Positions 1-8,949 are shown, counted from the first letter of the stretch. The stretch: DNA of 64,000 nucleotides from CALLVY01 sp937899855 (GCA_039820405.1 JBCBQC010000014.1:25758-89757), one strand, 5' to 3'. Notes: generated by a model from the letters alone, not told the origin. Numbers and translations: made by a program.

Positions 1-87
1 ATTGGAATTGTAGTCAGTGCCACGGCACTGCTGTTGATTGGGGCTACCTGGCGCACTGCGCAAAAGGTGCCGTCCGGCAAAGCTTGA
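1..87 (+). CDS. C-terminal end of a membrane protein (partial)
   Basis: Reading frame 1 is open from the first base and ends at TGA 85-87. The 28 visible residues begin with a hydrophobic stretch (IGIVVSATALLLIGATW) followed by a short basic tail, as at the end of a last transmembrane helix. The stop overlaps the TTG start of the next gene (TTGA), which points to translational coupling with the GT39 glycosyltransferase. Too little is visible to name a family. Confidence 0.5.
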   Translation: MGIVVSATALLLIGATWRTAQKVPSGKA

Positions 88-1448
88 TTTACCTACTTCT
101 GCTAGGTACGCTGCTTCGTTTTTTTACCGCCCCCGATCCTTTTCTTCACGAATGGGACGAACGCTACCACGCCCTAGTGGCCAAAAATATGGTGGAGCAG
201 CCCTGGCGTCCTACCCTCTACGCCGATCCCATCTTGCCCTACGATTACCGAGATTGGTCGCAAAATCACGTTTGGTTACACAAGCAACCGGTTCCGCTGT
301 GGACCATGGCCCTGGCCATCAAGTGGGGCGGCGCCAATGAATGGACGGTCCGGCTCCCCTCCTTGTTGCTGTCCCTACTGGCGGTGCTGTTTACCTTTGG
401 CATCGGTCGGCAGCTCTTTTGTCCCCGAATTGGTCTGCTCGCCGCTTTCTTTCACGCCATCCACGGTCTGTGCCTCGAGATTGGCTCGGGGCGGGTAGCG
501 ACCGATCACATCGACCTGCACTTTATGGTGTGGATTGAACTGGCCGTCCTGCTGGCGATTTACCAGGCGCGCCAGCGTCGGTACTGGTCTTTGATCGGTA
601 TGACGGTCTGTGTGGGACTGGCGATTCTGAGCAAGTGGCTGCCCGCGCTGATCGTACTGCCGCTGTGGGGGCTTTTGCGTTGGGAAAGGGAAGGTGGGCT
701 GAGGGCCTCCCTGCTGCTGGATGCCGCCCTGGTAGTGGGGCTTTTACTGCTGATCATTGTGCCCTGGCAGTGGTACATCCATACCTATTTCCCCCAGGCG
801 GCGGCTTGGGAGCGGGCCTACAACCTCCGCCACATCTTCGAGCCGCTACAGGGGCAGGGCGGGCCTTTTTACTATCACTTCAACCAAATTCGCATCGTGT
901 ACGGCGAACTGGTTTACTTGGTGCTGGGCGCTGTGGCTTGGCGCTGCTGGTGGCGTCCCCAAGTGCGGTACGGGGTCCTGGCGCTGTGGATCGTGGTTCC
1001 CCTCTTGTTTTTCTCTGCGGTCCAGACCAAAATGCAGGGCTACCTCCTGTTTACCGCTCCCGCCTTCTTCCTGCTCACCGCCTGGATGATCTACGGCCTG
1101 AGTCGGCTCCGGTCGACCGCCGCTCGCCCTTACTTGTGGAGTCTCGTGATCGCTTGCCTGTACCTGCTGCCCCTGCGTTACTCCGTGGAGCGGGTCAAGC
1201 CCTTTCGCCCCGCGGTAGCACCGGAGTGGGTAGTGCCCTTGAAGGATTTCACGGCCCGCTTAAACGATACGGAACGGCACGTTCTTTTTGGGGAGCCCCA
1301 TCCGATTGAAGCCATGTTTTACGGCAGCTCCCTCACGGCCTACCCCCAGGCGGGTGATCCACCATTGGTGCGGCGCTTGCGGGAGGCGGGCTATCGGGTG
1401 TGGATGCGGCAGGAGCTGGAGGGGCGGGTGGTGTACACCGCTTGGTAA
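84..1448 (+). CDS. GT39/ArnT-like membrane glycosyltransferase
   Basis: This 454-residue protein is a polytopic inner-membrane enzyme of the dolichyl-/polyprenyl-phosphate mannosyltransferase and ArnT superfamily (GT39/GT83). Such enzymes move a sugar from a polyprenyl-phosphate carrier to a lipid or protein on the periplasmic side. Visible hallmarks are the acidic pair D25-E26 (HEWDERYHA) just after helix 1, the conserved HKQPVPLW loop, the RLPS motif, and about ten hydrophobic helices ending in a small periplasmic domain. The start is TTG at 84, chosen because it overlaps the upstream stop as TTGA; no ATG lies nearby. The acceptor cannot be told from sequence. The family call is firm, the substrate unknown. 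Confidence 0.85.
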   Translation: MIYLLLLGTLLRFFTAPDPFLHEWDERYHALVAKNMVEQPWRPTLYADPILPYDYRDWSQNHVWLHKQPVPLWTMALAIKWGGANEWTVRLPSLLLSLLAVLFTFGIGRQLFCPRIGLLAAFFHAIHGLCLEIGSGRVATDHIDLHFMVWIELAVLLAIYQARQRRYWSLIGMTVCVGLAILSKWLPALIVLPLWGLLRWEREGGLRASLLLDAALVVGLLLLIIVPWQWYIHTYFPQAAAWERAYNLRHIFEPLQGQGGPFYYHFNQIRIVYGELVYLVLGAVAWRCWWRPQVRYGVLALWIVVPLLFFSAVQTKMQGYLLFTAPAFFLLTAWMIYGLSRLRSTAARPYLWSLVIACLYLLPLRYSVERVKPFRPAVAPEWVVPLKDFTARLNDTERHVLFGEPHPIEAMFYGSSLTAYPQAGDPPLVRRLREAGYRVWMRQELEGRVVYTAW

Positions 1449-1493
1449 ATGCCAAGTCGAATCTTCGGTATTGCCCGGGGGAGGGGTGCTGGT

Positions 1494-2123
1494 TTAGCGG
1501 AGGGCATCGGCGTGGTGTTGGGCCCAGAGGAGGAGGCTATTGGTTTTGCCGCTGATGCCCAATTTTTTGATGATATTGCTGCGGTGCTTCTCTACGGTTT
1601 TGGTGGAAATAAAGAGTTGTTCGGCGATTTGGGGGCTGGTGTAGTTTTGGGCAATCAAACGCAGGATCTTTTTTTCCGAAGGCGTGAGCATGGCGGTGAG
1701 TTCGTGGCTGGGGCTTTGGAAATACTGTTCCAACTCGGGGCTAAAGTAGCGTTCTCCGGCGATGACGGCTTTTAGACAGGTCTCGATTTCCGCCAGGGCG
1801 GATTGTTTGAACAAATAGCCGTAAACCCCCAGTTGCTGCGCCTGTTTGAACAGGGACTTTTCCTGGTGTAGCGTAATCAATACCATTCGCGTCTTTGACT
1901 TTTGGGTTCGACAACGACTGACTACTTCCAAGCCCGACAACTGCGGCATCCGAATATCCAACAGCGCCAGGAGGGGCGCTTCCCGCAAGATCAGGTGGTA
2001 GGCATCCAGCCCATTATCCGCCTCGATGATTTGAGCGTAGCCCAGGTCCTCAATAAAATCCCGGAGGGCTTTTAGCAATAAGGGATGATCATCCGCTACC
2101 AATATTTTTACCGATCTATTCAT
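1494..2123 (-). CDS. NarL/FixJ-family response regulator
   Basis: A 209-residue regulator with an N-terminal receiver domain and a C-terminal LuxR-type helix-turn-helix. The receiver shows D11, D12 and the phospho-acceptor D56 (LLALLDIRMP), with the switch lysine in GYLFKQS. The DNA-binding end begins LTPSEKKILRLIAQ and carries the recognition helix STKTVEKHRSNI. It lies 36 bp downstream of the histidine kinase at 2160-4205 on the same strand, so the two should form one two-component operon. The likely target is the divergent secreted protein at 4398 or the operon itself, because paired dyads sit in the shared upstream region. Confidence 0.93.
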   Translation of the reverse strand: MNRSVKILVADDHPLLLKALRDFIEDLGYAQIIEADNGLDAYHLILREAPLLALLDIRMPQLSGLEVVSRCRTQKSKTRMVLITLHQEKSLFKQAQQLGVYGYLFKQSALAEIETCLKAVIAGERYFSPELEQYFQSPSHELTAMLTPSEKKILRLIAQNYTSPQIAEQLFISTKTVEKHRSNIIKKLGISGKTNSLLLWAQHHADALR

Positions 2124-2159
2124 ACCAGGGTGTTATCTTTTGGTGCTCCGGGGAAGCGT

Positions 2160-4205
2160 TCAATGATCGATGGGAATGATGACCGAAACCCGGGTTCCCG
2201 TCCCCCGCTGACTTTCAAAACTCAATTGTCCCTCCAACTGCTGCACCCGACTGCGCAAGGTCTTTAAACCCAAGCTGCCCATTTTTTGGTAAGCCTTCGA
2301 CCAATCAAAACCCCGGCCGTTGTCCTGAATGGTCAATTGAATCTGATCCGTTTTTTGCTCCAAGGCCACCTTGCACGCCCGGGCCTGCGAATGCTTCACC
2401 ACATTGCTCAGGACCTCCTGTACCATGCGGTAGATGTTCAGCTCCTGGACCTTATCAAACCGCCCGTCAATCGGATCAATTTGCGAGGAAAAAAAGATGT
2501 CGCTGCTGTCGTCCAGGGCCTCGATATTGCTTTTGATCGCCCGGCTCAATCCCAACTGCTCCAATTGAAGCGGATGCAGCGCCTTGGTGATGCTACTGAC
2601 CTCGTCAATCGCCCGGTCGACCAAATCCTGAATCGGCTGCTGTTGGCTGAGGACCGCCTGGTTTTTGATCAAAAGCAATTGCTGCCCCAGGCCATCGTGT
2701 AAGCTCTCGGAGGTGCGTTTTTTCTCCTGCTCCTGTTGTTCGATCAACTGTGCGGCAAAGTTTTCCTGTAACTGTTTTTCCACTAAAGCCTGCCGGCGAA
2801 TGGTATTGAGGTAAACCATCCCGAACAGGGCACAAAGGGCAAGGAGGACCAAGAGCAGCAGGCGCCAAGTATTGGCTCTTTTGCGTTCCAACTGTTCGAT
2901 CTCCACTTGTTGTTGTCGCAGTTGCTGTTCTTTGCGCTCCGTTTCAAAAGCGGTTTGGTAGTACAGCAATTGATTGTCCTGGTGTTTGTCGCGCAGCGAA
3001 TCTTTGAGTTCGTAGTATTGCCGCAGGTACTGGTTGCTACTGGCGTAGTCCTTCTTTTTTTGGTAAAAGCGCTGGGCCAGCTGAAGGACTTCCAGCCGTC
3101 GGTCAACATCTTCCCCATTCCGAGAAATTTGGAGATAGCTTTGCAGGAGTGGGGCGGCGGCGTCCAATTGATTGCGAGCGAGCAGCAGCGATAATTTGGC
3201 CCACAAATAATAGGCCTGCGTTTCGGCGGTTTGTAAATAATATGCCTCTTTTTGCTCGATGGAGTCGAGATAAGTTTGGGCGATGGGGTAGGCGCCGCGG
3301 CCGACGTGCGCCTGTACCAAAGCGCACCAGTAGCGGTGTTGGAGGTAGGGATTGGGAGCTTTGAGTTGGGGGTAAAGTTCGAGTCCGAGCGCCAGGTGCG
3401 CCATCCTTTGGGAATCTCGACCCAGGCGATAATGGAGTTGGGAAATATTAAATTGGTTGACGATGCGGCGCGAAAGATAATCGAGGGCTTGGCTGAGGCT
3501 ATCCACCGTTTGGTACTCTTCGAGGGCTTTGAAATGCAAACCGCTGCGGCTGTACAAATCGGCAAGTTCCGCCATGCTTTCCACCAGGTAGATGCTATCC
3601 CCCTGACTGGCGTAGATGGCGTAGGCCCGTTTGAACTGCTCCGCCGATTCCAAATAAGCGCCCTGATTGCTGTAAGCTTGCCCCTTGAAAAAGTACATGT
3701 CGGCAATGTTCAGGGAATCCCCCTCCCCAAATTTTTGGAGGGCCACGTCGTAATAGCGAATGGCAGCCGAATAATTCTGTTGGATAAAATGCACGCCCCC
3801 CAATTTGGCGTAAAGCGTTCCCCGACTGTAGCTCTCCAAAAACTGATCTTCGTAATTCAAGGCCCGCCGAATCAGCGCTTCCGCCCCCCGCGGATCATTG
3901 CGAAAAGTATTCAAGCGATGCGCGAGCTGACCGCTGATGGCCGCCACCATATCGTAAGCCTCAATGCGATAGGCCCGTTCTAGCATTTGCGATCCGTAAT
4001 GGATCACGGTGTCCGATGGGTAACGCACCAGGAGGCGGAGCAGCGAATCCAACTGATCGGCTTCTTGCTCGGGGGCGAACCCGGCGAGCTGAACCAGGTC
4101 GAGTTGAAAAGGGGGGCGAGTGCTTTGACTCCATCCTTCCACAGCACTTCCCAGCAAGGCGGCGTACAGCCAAAGCGAAAAGAGCCCTATCCATTTGATC
4201 TTCAT
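2160..4205 (-). CDS. TPR-containing sensor histidine kinase (HisKA_3)
   Basis: This 681-residue kinase has a signal peptide (residues 1-25), a periplasmic array of TPR-like helical repeats to about residue 400, a short coiled coil, one transmembrane helix around residue 450 and a NarX/DesK-type kinase core. The phospho-acceptor is H503 in SLHDGLGQ; the N box is VQEVLSNVVKH and the G1 box DNGRGFD. Periplasmic TPRs joined to a HisKA_3 core are common in Bacteroidota, usually next to a LuxR-type regulator as here. The ligand is unknown. A TANNTTTG promoter box ends only 5 nt before the chosen ATG, so the transcript may be leaderless or the true start a little downstream. Confidence 0.92.
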   Translation of the reverse strand: MKIKWIGLFSLWLYAALLGSAVEGWSQSTRPPFQLDLVQLAGFAPEQEADQLDSLLRLLVRYPSDTVIHYGSQMLERAYRIEAYDMVAAISGQLAHRLNTFRNDPRGAEALIRRALNYEDQFLESYSRGTLYAKLGGVHFIQQNYSAAIRYYDVALQKFGEGDSLNIADMYFFKGQAYSNQGAYLESAEQFKRAYAIYASQGDSIYLVESMAELADLYSRSGLHFKALEEYQTVDSLSQALDYLSRRIVNQFNISQLHYRLGRDSQRMAHLALGLELYPQLKAPNPYLQHRYWCALVQAHVGRGAYPIAQTYLDSIEQKEAYYLQTAETQAYYLWAKLSLLLARNQLDAAAPLLQSYLQISRNGEDVDRRLEVLQLAQRFYQKKKDYASSNQYLRQYYELKDSLRDKHQDNQLLYYQTAFETERKEQQLRQQQVEIEQLERKRANTWRLLLLVLLALCALFGMVYLNTIRRQALVEKQLQENFAAQLIEQQEQEKKRTSESLHDGLGQQLLLIKNQAVLSQQQPIQDLVDRAIDEVSSITKALHPLQLEQLGLSRAIKSNIEALDDSSDIFFSSQIDPIDGRFDKVQELNIYRMVQEVLSNVVKHSQARACKVALEQKTDQIQLTIQDNGRGFDWSKAYQKMGSLGLKTLRSRVQQLEGQLSFESQRGTGTRVSVIIPIDH

Positions 4206-4209
4206 CCAC

Positions 4210-4241
4210 CAAACTTAGCATTTTCTAAGCGAGTACTCAAC
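4210..4241 (-). promoter_or_regulatory. Bacteroidota-type promoter of the TPR kinase operon
   Basis: On the minus strand TAAGTTTG (4210-4217) fits the -7 consensus TANNTTTG exactly. It is preceded after 20 bp by GTTG (4238-4241), three of four bases of the -33 TTTG. The box ends 5 nt before the ATG, so transcription would start at or next to the start codon. Confidence 0.45.
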
Positions 4242-4250
4242 CCGATTGTC

Positions 4251-4336
4251 TAAGGGTATCCCCTTATTTTATGCTTTTTACCCGCTACAACAAGGTTTTT
4301 TCGCGCCGGCGTACTCAATATGGGGGCATCCCCTTA
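4251..4336. promoter_or_regulatory. Paired operator-like dyads in a divergent promoter
   Basis: TAAGGG-TATC-CCCTTA (4251-4266) is a 6-bp inverted repeat. A second, less symmetric copy, TGGGGG-CATC-CCCTTA, lies at 4321-4336, exactly 70 bp away, about seven helical turns. GTACTCAA also occurs twice (4232-4239 and 4311-4318). The region separates the kinase/regulator operon from the secreted Asp-box protein, so these are candidate regulator sites. This is inference from symmetry and spacing. Confidence 0.35.
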
Positions 4337-4397
4337 TTGTCTGGGCTTTGGGGGGTGGCTAAATTGGCCGCATTGATAACTGATACTTTACTCCGGT

Positions 4398-6797
4398 ATG
4401 AATTACTTTTTTGGTTTTAAGTGCAATCTGACTTATTGCTTACTAGTCGGCTTATTGCTTTATGCGCCCCCCCAATACGCTCAGTGGGAGGTCAGTACTT
4501 TTGGTGGTGACTTTCAGCGGGTCAGTTTTGGCGACAATAATACGGTTTACGTAGTGGGACCGGCTGGTACTATGATGCGGAGCAACGATGCCGGAATCAC
4601 TTGGCAGATGCTTCAGCCCTCGGCGAGTAATACGGTGAACGCGATGGCCGCGGTAGGTAGCCAGTTGGTGGTCTTGGTGGGGGATGGCGGAATGATTCGC
4701 AGGAGTACCGATGGTGGGACCAACTGGACCAATCCCACTTCGGGGACCACCAACAATTTGCTGGATGTGGAGGCCAGCTCCGCCACTACATTTTACGCCG
4801 TCGGGGATCAAGGGACGGTAATTAAAAGTACGGACAGTGGGGCCACCTGGACTACCGTTCCCACCGGAGTGACGGCCAATCTGGGACGCTGTTCCTTTAT
4901 CAATGATCAGGAAGGCTGGGTAGCCTATTGGTTTGGTGAGACCATTTTAAAAACGAGCGATGGGGGCAGTACTTGGACCACGCAAACAGCCGCTTTGGCC
5001 GAGATCGAGGATATTGCTTTTGTGGATGCTGATTTGGGCTATATCTGTCAAGGTGTATTAGGGGATTTTTACATCAGACCTTCTACGGACGGTGGCGATA
5101 CCTGGCCTGAAATGGCGGTGGTAATTGGTCGGTTCCGGTCGTTTTGGGCCGGGGCGGCTGGTAGCAATCAAGCCTTAGCGGTAGGAGACGATTGTCGATT
5201 GGCTTATCAAAACAGCGGTACTGGGAATTGGGTGAGGACTTCGGTTCCCGATTGCTTCGACCAGATTATTTACGATGTGGCTTCCTCGGGAAGTACTGAT
5301 ATTGCCGTCGGGGAAAACGAATATCTGGTACATACCAGTACCTACGGCGCACTTAGCAATGGCACCATCCGCACCTTTTCCTCCGGTACGGGGTTCCGGG
5401 CCTTTAAAGCCGTCGACCAAAATCATTGGTACATTACCACAACAAATAGTGATACCCCACTCTACTATACCGCCGATGCTGGCCAATCGTGGGCCCAAAT
5501 CAGACCTCAATCTAATTTCCTGTCGGATTACGATATTGATTTCGCCGGAAACTTTGGTTGTCTCACTACCCGTGGTTCAAGCGTTTCTTGTAATCTCGAT
5601 GCGACGGACCCCACTACTTGGTCATCAGCGGTATTTACTGGGGTAGACCTCCAACTACACGGTATCGAGGTGTACGACAACCAAAATATCTGGGCGGTGG
5701 GGCGGAACGGACGAATTACTTACAGTTCTAATGGTGGAAATAGTTGGCTTACCCAAAGCGCTCCGGTGAGTGACGACTTCTGGGACGTCGTATTTACCGA
5801 CCCCAATACCGGCTGGATCGTAGGGGGATCGGCCATCCTGCACACCACCAATGGTGGCAATACTTGGACCACGCAGTCCATCCCCAGCAGCGCCAACCTC
5901 TTTGGAGTCGACTTTGTCTCCACCAGTGAGGGCTGGGCCGTTGGCAGCAATGGCCAAATTTTCCACACCACCGATGGCGGCAACACCTGGACTGCTCAAA
6001 CTTCCAATACTACGGCCACCCTGCGGGAAGTCTACTTTGTCACTACCCAAACGGGCTTTGCCGTGGGCAGCAATGGCACGGTGGTCTTTACCCAAAATGG
6101 CGGTACGACCTGGACCCCCGAATCAACTGGGGTCAGTAGTACCCTCGCCGGGATCATTTACGAAAATGGCGTCGCCTACGTAGCGGCGAATGGCGCTCAA
6201 ATCACCGCCCAACGGCCGGTAGCCATCTTACCGGTGGAGCTACAGTCTTTTGTAGTGCGAAATGTCCGGGAAGGGCTCCAACTGCAGTGGACGACGGCGA
6301 GTGAAGAAAATACCGCCTTTTTTGAGGTGGAACACAGTAGGGATGGTAAAGATTTTTCGCCTTTGGATCAGCAGGGGGCCTCCGGCGGGCGCCATACCGC
6401 GAAAGACTACGTCTACCTCCATCGCAATCCGGCGGCGGGTCAGCACTATTACCGCTTGCGGACGGTCGATTTTGATAGGACCGTCCAATACTCCGAGGTT
6501 CGTGCTGCTCAGTGGGCGACCGCCCCAGGAATCGGAAGTTTTAGCCCCAATCCCATCCACAAAGATAAGGACACCCATCTTCGTCTTGGTCTACTACCCG
6601 CACTTAGCGGACGCGTTTTCCACATTACATTTTACGATCTGACTGGCCGGGAAGCATTTTACCTGCAAGGAGAAATCGAAACCGGTCAGCAGCATTTGTC
6701 GATTCCAACTCACCAAATGAAAGCCGGCCTCTACTACGCCCGGATTTTGCTGGGCAGCGAAAGCTATACCCAACATCTTCTGATTATCGGGGATTAG
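4398..6797 (+). CDS. Secreted Asp-box (Ycf48/BNR-like) propeller protein with T9SS sorting domain
   Basis: The 799-residue product has a signal peptide ending near AQW (residue 30), then about ten Asp-box motifs of the form S/T-x-D/N-x-G-x-T-W (for example TTDGGNTWT). These mark sialidase/BNR or Ycf48-type beta-propeller blades. After the propeller comes LPVELQSF and a beta-sandwich of the kind that precedes T9SS signals. The last 80 residues (SFSPNPI, then FYDLTGR and GLYYARILL) are a type A T9SS C-terminal domain. The protein is therefore exported to the surface or secreted. No sialidase RIP motif or catalytic residues are evident, so a binding or scaffold role is more likely than hydrolysis. 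It is divergent from a two-component operon that may control it. Confidence 0.85.
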   Translation: MNYFFGFKCNLTYCLLVGLLLYAPPQYAQWEVSTFGGDFQRVSFGDNNTVYVVGPAGTMMRSNDAGITWQMLQPSASNTVNAMAAVGSQLVVLVGDGGMIRRSTDGGTNWTNPTSGTTNNLLDVEASSATTFYAVGDQGTVIKSTDSGATWTTVPTGVTANLGRCSFINDQEGWVAYWFGETILKTSDGGSTWTTQTAALAEIEDIAFVDADLGYICQGVLGDFYIRPSTDGGDTWPEMAVVIGRFRSFWAGAAGSNQALAVGDDCRLAYQNSGTGNWVRTSVPDCFDQIIYDVASSGSTDIAVGENEYLVHTSTYGALSNGTIRTFSSGTGFRAFKAVDQNHWYITTTNSDTPLYYTADAGQSWAQIRPQSNFLSDYDIDFAGNFGCLTTRGSSVSCNLDATDPTTWSSAVFTGVDLQLHGIEVYDNQNIWAVGRNGRITYSSNGGNSWLTQSAPVSDDFWDVVFTDPNTGWIVGGSAILHTTNGGNTWTTQSIPSSANLFGVDFVSTSEGWAVGSNGQIFHTTDGGNTWTAQTSNTTATLREVYFVTTQTGFAVGSNGTVVFTQNGGTTWTPESTGVSSTLAGIIYENGVAYVAANGAQITAQRPVAILPVELQSFVVRNVREGLQLQWTTASEENTAFFEVEHSRDGKDFSPLDQQGASGGRHTAKDYVYLHRNPAAGQHYYRLRTVDFDRTVQYSEVRAAQWATAPGIGSFSPNPIHKDKDTHLRLGLLPALSGRVFHITFYDLTGREAFYLQGEIETGQQHLSIPTHQMKAGLYYARILLGSESYTQHLLIIGD

Positions 6798-6817
6798 GCG
6801 CTTTCCGCTTTCCGATT

Positions 6818-6984
6818 CTAGAAGTCATCTCAAAAATATCCTTCGGGCTGCGGCAGGTTCATTTGCGCCCCCACTTCGTTGCCAAAAGCGTCACGTAGCT
6901 AGGGCTATGCTCCGTTTTGGCGCCTCGTGGGAACGCAAATGACCACTCCCTCACCGACAAAAACATTTTGAGATGGCTTCTAGT
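6818..6984 (+). repeat. MITE-like foldback element, copy 1
   Basis: A 167-bp non-coding element whose ends form an 18-bp inverted repeat (CTAGAAGTCATCTCAAAA at the left, its near complement at the right, 17 of 18 matching). Inner segments also pair, for example GCCAAAA with TTTTGGC, so the whole unit folds into one long imperfect hairpin. A second copy at 13391-13556 has the same orientation and nearly the same sequence. No transposase is encoded. The form fits a miniature inverted-repeat element. CTAG at both ends could be a target duplication or part of the repeat. Confidence 0.8.
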
Positions 6985-7028
6985 GTTAGCAAGGTTACCT
7001 CCGGGTAGCCTTTTTTGTTGGGACCAAT

Positions 7029-7730
7029 TCAGACTTGGTCGCGCAGCAGCTCGCCGCTCAGGAGGTCTTCGTAGCGCAATCGCATGGCATTCGCTTGGCT
7101 CAGGACGGAGGTGATGCTGGTGGTACGTACGATATCCTGTCGGTTCATGATCAGGTCGTACTCGGGGTTACCTTCTCCAGCCCGGTGGTGAAAGTCGAGG
7201 ATGGCCTCGGCGGTGGGCTGGGGGTGCTGGGCCTGCCAGTCGGCAAACCAACTTTGTCGTTTGCTTTGCCACTCGGGAGGGTAGAGGGTACTGGAGGCCC
7301 AAAGGTGGGGGCGGTCGGGAGGGAGGGCGCGGAAATGGACCTGCTGTTCGTCCCAGCGCAATTCGTAGACTTGGCCCGCATCGCAGAGGACCAGGGTAAA
7401 GGGTTCGATACCGGTAAAGTCAAAGGATTGGCTGAAGGTGGGAGCGTCGGGGTAATCAAAAAATTGGAGGGCCATGATCCCGCGGCTGAGGCGGTAAGGG
7501 GGGCGGTGCTGGTGTCGGACGAAGGCACCGTTGAGGACGCAGACCAGTTGCTGGCTATCGGAGGCGGCGATCCAGGTGCCGCGGGCCAGAGGGTCGCGGG
7601 GGAAAAGGAGGGTCTTGCCATTCCGTTGTTCGTGGTACAGGCCGGTGGCGGAGCGCTGGGGGGCTTCGTCGCGGTTGGAGGTGAGGACGAAGGTGTCGGG
7701 GCCGAGGGGGAGGTAGGTAACGGTACACAT
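7029..7730 (-). CDS. NRDE family protein (TANGO2-like)
   Basis: A 233-residue NRDE protein, the family of eukaryotic TANGO2. Visible are the N-terminal MCTVTYLP, the name-giving SNRDE at about residue 20, then PRDPLARGTWIA and VLNGAF, all typical. Family members resemble N-terminal-nucleophile hydrolases with Cys2 exposed after loss of Met1, though the biochemical role is unsettled. I choose the ATG at 7730 so that Cys is residue 2. An ATG two codons upstream (7736) overlaps the stop of the barrel gene and would bury the cysteine. The gene follows the outer-membrane protein gene with only a few bases between, so they are probably co-transcribed. Confidence 0.85.
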   Translation of the reverse strand: MCTVTYLPLGPDTFVLTSNRDEAPQRSATGLYHEQRNGKTLLFPRDPLARGTWIAASDSQQLVCVLNGAFVRHQHRPPYRLSRGIMALQFFDYPDAPTFSQSFDFTGIEPFTLVLCDAGQVYELRWDEQQVHFRALPPDRPHLWASSTLYPPEWQSKRQSWFADWQAQHPQPTAEAILDFHHRAGEGNPEYDLIMNRQDIVRTTSITSVLSQANAMRLRYEDLLSGELLRDQV

Positions 7731-7735
7731 GGGCA

Positions 7736-8290
7736 TTAGAGGCGGTAAGCCAGGTTGAGTCCCCACAGCAGAATGGCGCCTTCGCCGGTGGGTTCGCCGC
7801 TGGTACGGACGTTGATTTCGGCACCGAAGGCCAGGGTGGGGGTGATGATCCAGTGGTCGCGGAGCAAGAACAGGTAACCAATTTGGGCGGTGGGTTGTAA
7901 TACGAGGACGGTACTTTCTCCGCGGAGTTCGTCGCTTTGTCCGATGTTGTCTTCCCAGTCGATGACGTTGTTCCACAGGTCGATGCGGGCGCCCAGGTAG
8001 AGCCCCCGGCGCGGGGCACGGAAGTAATACCGGTAGCCGAGGCTCCCCCCAAAACCACCGCCAATCTCGCTGTCGTGGACGCCGAAGTCCTGGTGGTCCA
8101 AACCGTTGTAGCCCAGGCGTAGGGAAAGGCCCTGCCGTTCGTTGAGACCGAGCTCTCCCCGGATACCCACCAAATAGCCCGTAGGGTACTGCTGTGCTTC
8201 CAAACCCAGATCCAGCCCCATCGCCGCTTGGTCCTGCGCCGCGGCCGTGGATATCCACAGGAGGGCGGCCCAAAAAAAGCATTTTTTCAT
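7736..8290 (-). CDS. Outer-membrane beta-barrel protein
   Basis: The 184-residue product starts with a clear signal peptide (MKKCFFWAALLWISTAAAQ). It continues as alternating amphipathic strands rich in Gly, Tyr and aromatic girdle residues (GLSLRLGY, SLGYRYYF, GLYLGARIDL), ending in an aromatic-rich strand closing on ...NLAYRL. This is the layout of a small 8-stranded outer-membrane barrel such as the OmpA/OmpW-like proteins of Bacteroidota. No enzyme motif is seen. It is first in a two-gene unit with the NRDE gene. A -7 box (8316-8323) stands 26 nt upstream of the ATG. Confidence 0.75.
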   Translation of the reverse strand: MKKCFFWAALLWISTAAAQDQAAMGLDLGLEAQQYPTGYLVGIRGELGLNERQGLSLRLGYNGLDHQDFGVHDSEIGGGFGGSLGYRYYFRAPRRGLYLGARIDLWNNVIDWEDNIGQSDELRGESTVLVLQPTAQIGYLFLLRDHWIITPTLAFGAEINVRTSGEPTGEGAILLWGLNLAYRL

Positions 8291-8315
8291 CGATTATCGT
8301 CTTTAATTGTTGGGG

Positions 8316-8323
8316 CAAAAGTA
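8316..8323 (-). promoter_or_regulatory. -7 promoter box of the barrel/NRDE unit
   Basis: TACTTTTG on the minus strand matches TANNTTTG exactly and would place the transcript start about 18 nt before the ATG at 8290. I find no good TTTG at the -33 position, so support is partial. Confidence 0.4.
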
Positions 8324-8442
8324 GGGAAATTGTACTGCTTTTGGGAGAATAGTTTGAATGTTACAGTGCGGACCCTTCCGACCCACTCGCTTCGTCCAAA
8401 AAGCCTTACCTTGGGTTGGAATTAGTCACCAAACGATTAAAC

Positions 8443-8943
8443 ATGGATTTGATCATCGGCTCCCATACCGTCCTTCGGGACGCCCTTTTTTACCTAGAGC
8501 AACTCACCACGGAGGAATACGCGCGCCCCCTGCCCCAGTTTTCGGGCTCCTCCATCGGTCAACATACGCGCCATTTCATCGAATTTTACCAGTGCCTGCT
8601 GGCTCAGGCGCCCCAGCGCCGCATCAATTACTGCCTCCGCCAACGCGATTACGGCATCGAAACGGACCCCCAGCGCGCCATCTCCGCCATCGAGGCACTC
8701 CTTCCCCAGCTCGTCGACCTGCACCCGGAAACCGAGCTCCTGCTGGATACCGACGAACGCACTTGCGAAGCGCCGATTCGCAGTACGGTGGGGCGCGAGT
8801 TGTACTACAATGTGGAGCATACCATCCACCACCTGGCCCTAATCCGGGTGGGCCTCTTTGTGCTCCGCCCCGACCTGAAGTTGCCCGAGGACTTTGGCGT
8901 GGCCCCCTCCACCATCCGCCACCGCAAGATGGCGCAGCACTAG
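8443..8943 (+). CDS. DinB-like four-helix protein
   Basis: A 166-residue cytoplasmic protein of the DinB/YfiT-like four-helix-bundle superfamily, in which three histidines usually bind a metal and many members are thiol-dependent transferases. The histidine signatures are GQHTRHFIEFY (about residue 45) and YNVEHTIHHLALI (about residue 125). ATG 8443 is used in preference to an upstream in-frame TTG because the fold begins at once after it. The gene ends 6 bp before the ATP-grasp gene, which is followed after 4 bp by a LysE exporter, so the three should be one operon. The substrate is unknown. This is one of three DinB-like genes in the window. Confidence 0.8.
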   Translation: MDLIIGSHTVLRDALFYLEQLTTEEYARPLPQFSGSSIGQHTRHFIEFYQCLLAQAPQRRINYCLRQRDYGIETDPQRAISAIEALLPQLVDLHPETELLLDTDERTCEAPIRSTVGRELYYNVEHTIHHLALIRVGLFVLRPDLKLPEDFGVAPSTIRHRKMAQH

Positions 8944-8949
8944 GGCCCC

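Noticed and set aside
6840..6990. Foldback element considered as a tRNA-like or riboswitch RNA
   Set aside because: No tRNA arms or known riboswitch core; the second copy stands in an unrelated context with transposon-like ends.
7029..8318. One 429-residue fusion protein on the minus strand
   Set aside because: The long frame joins out-of-frame sequence of the barrel gene to the NRDE gene; each has its own start, and the barrel frame ends in TAA at 7736.
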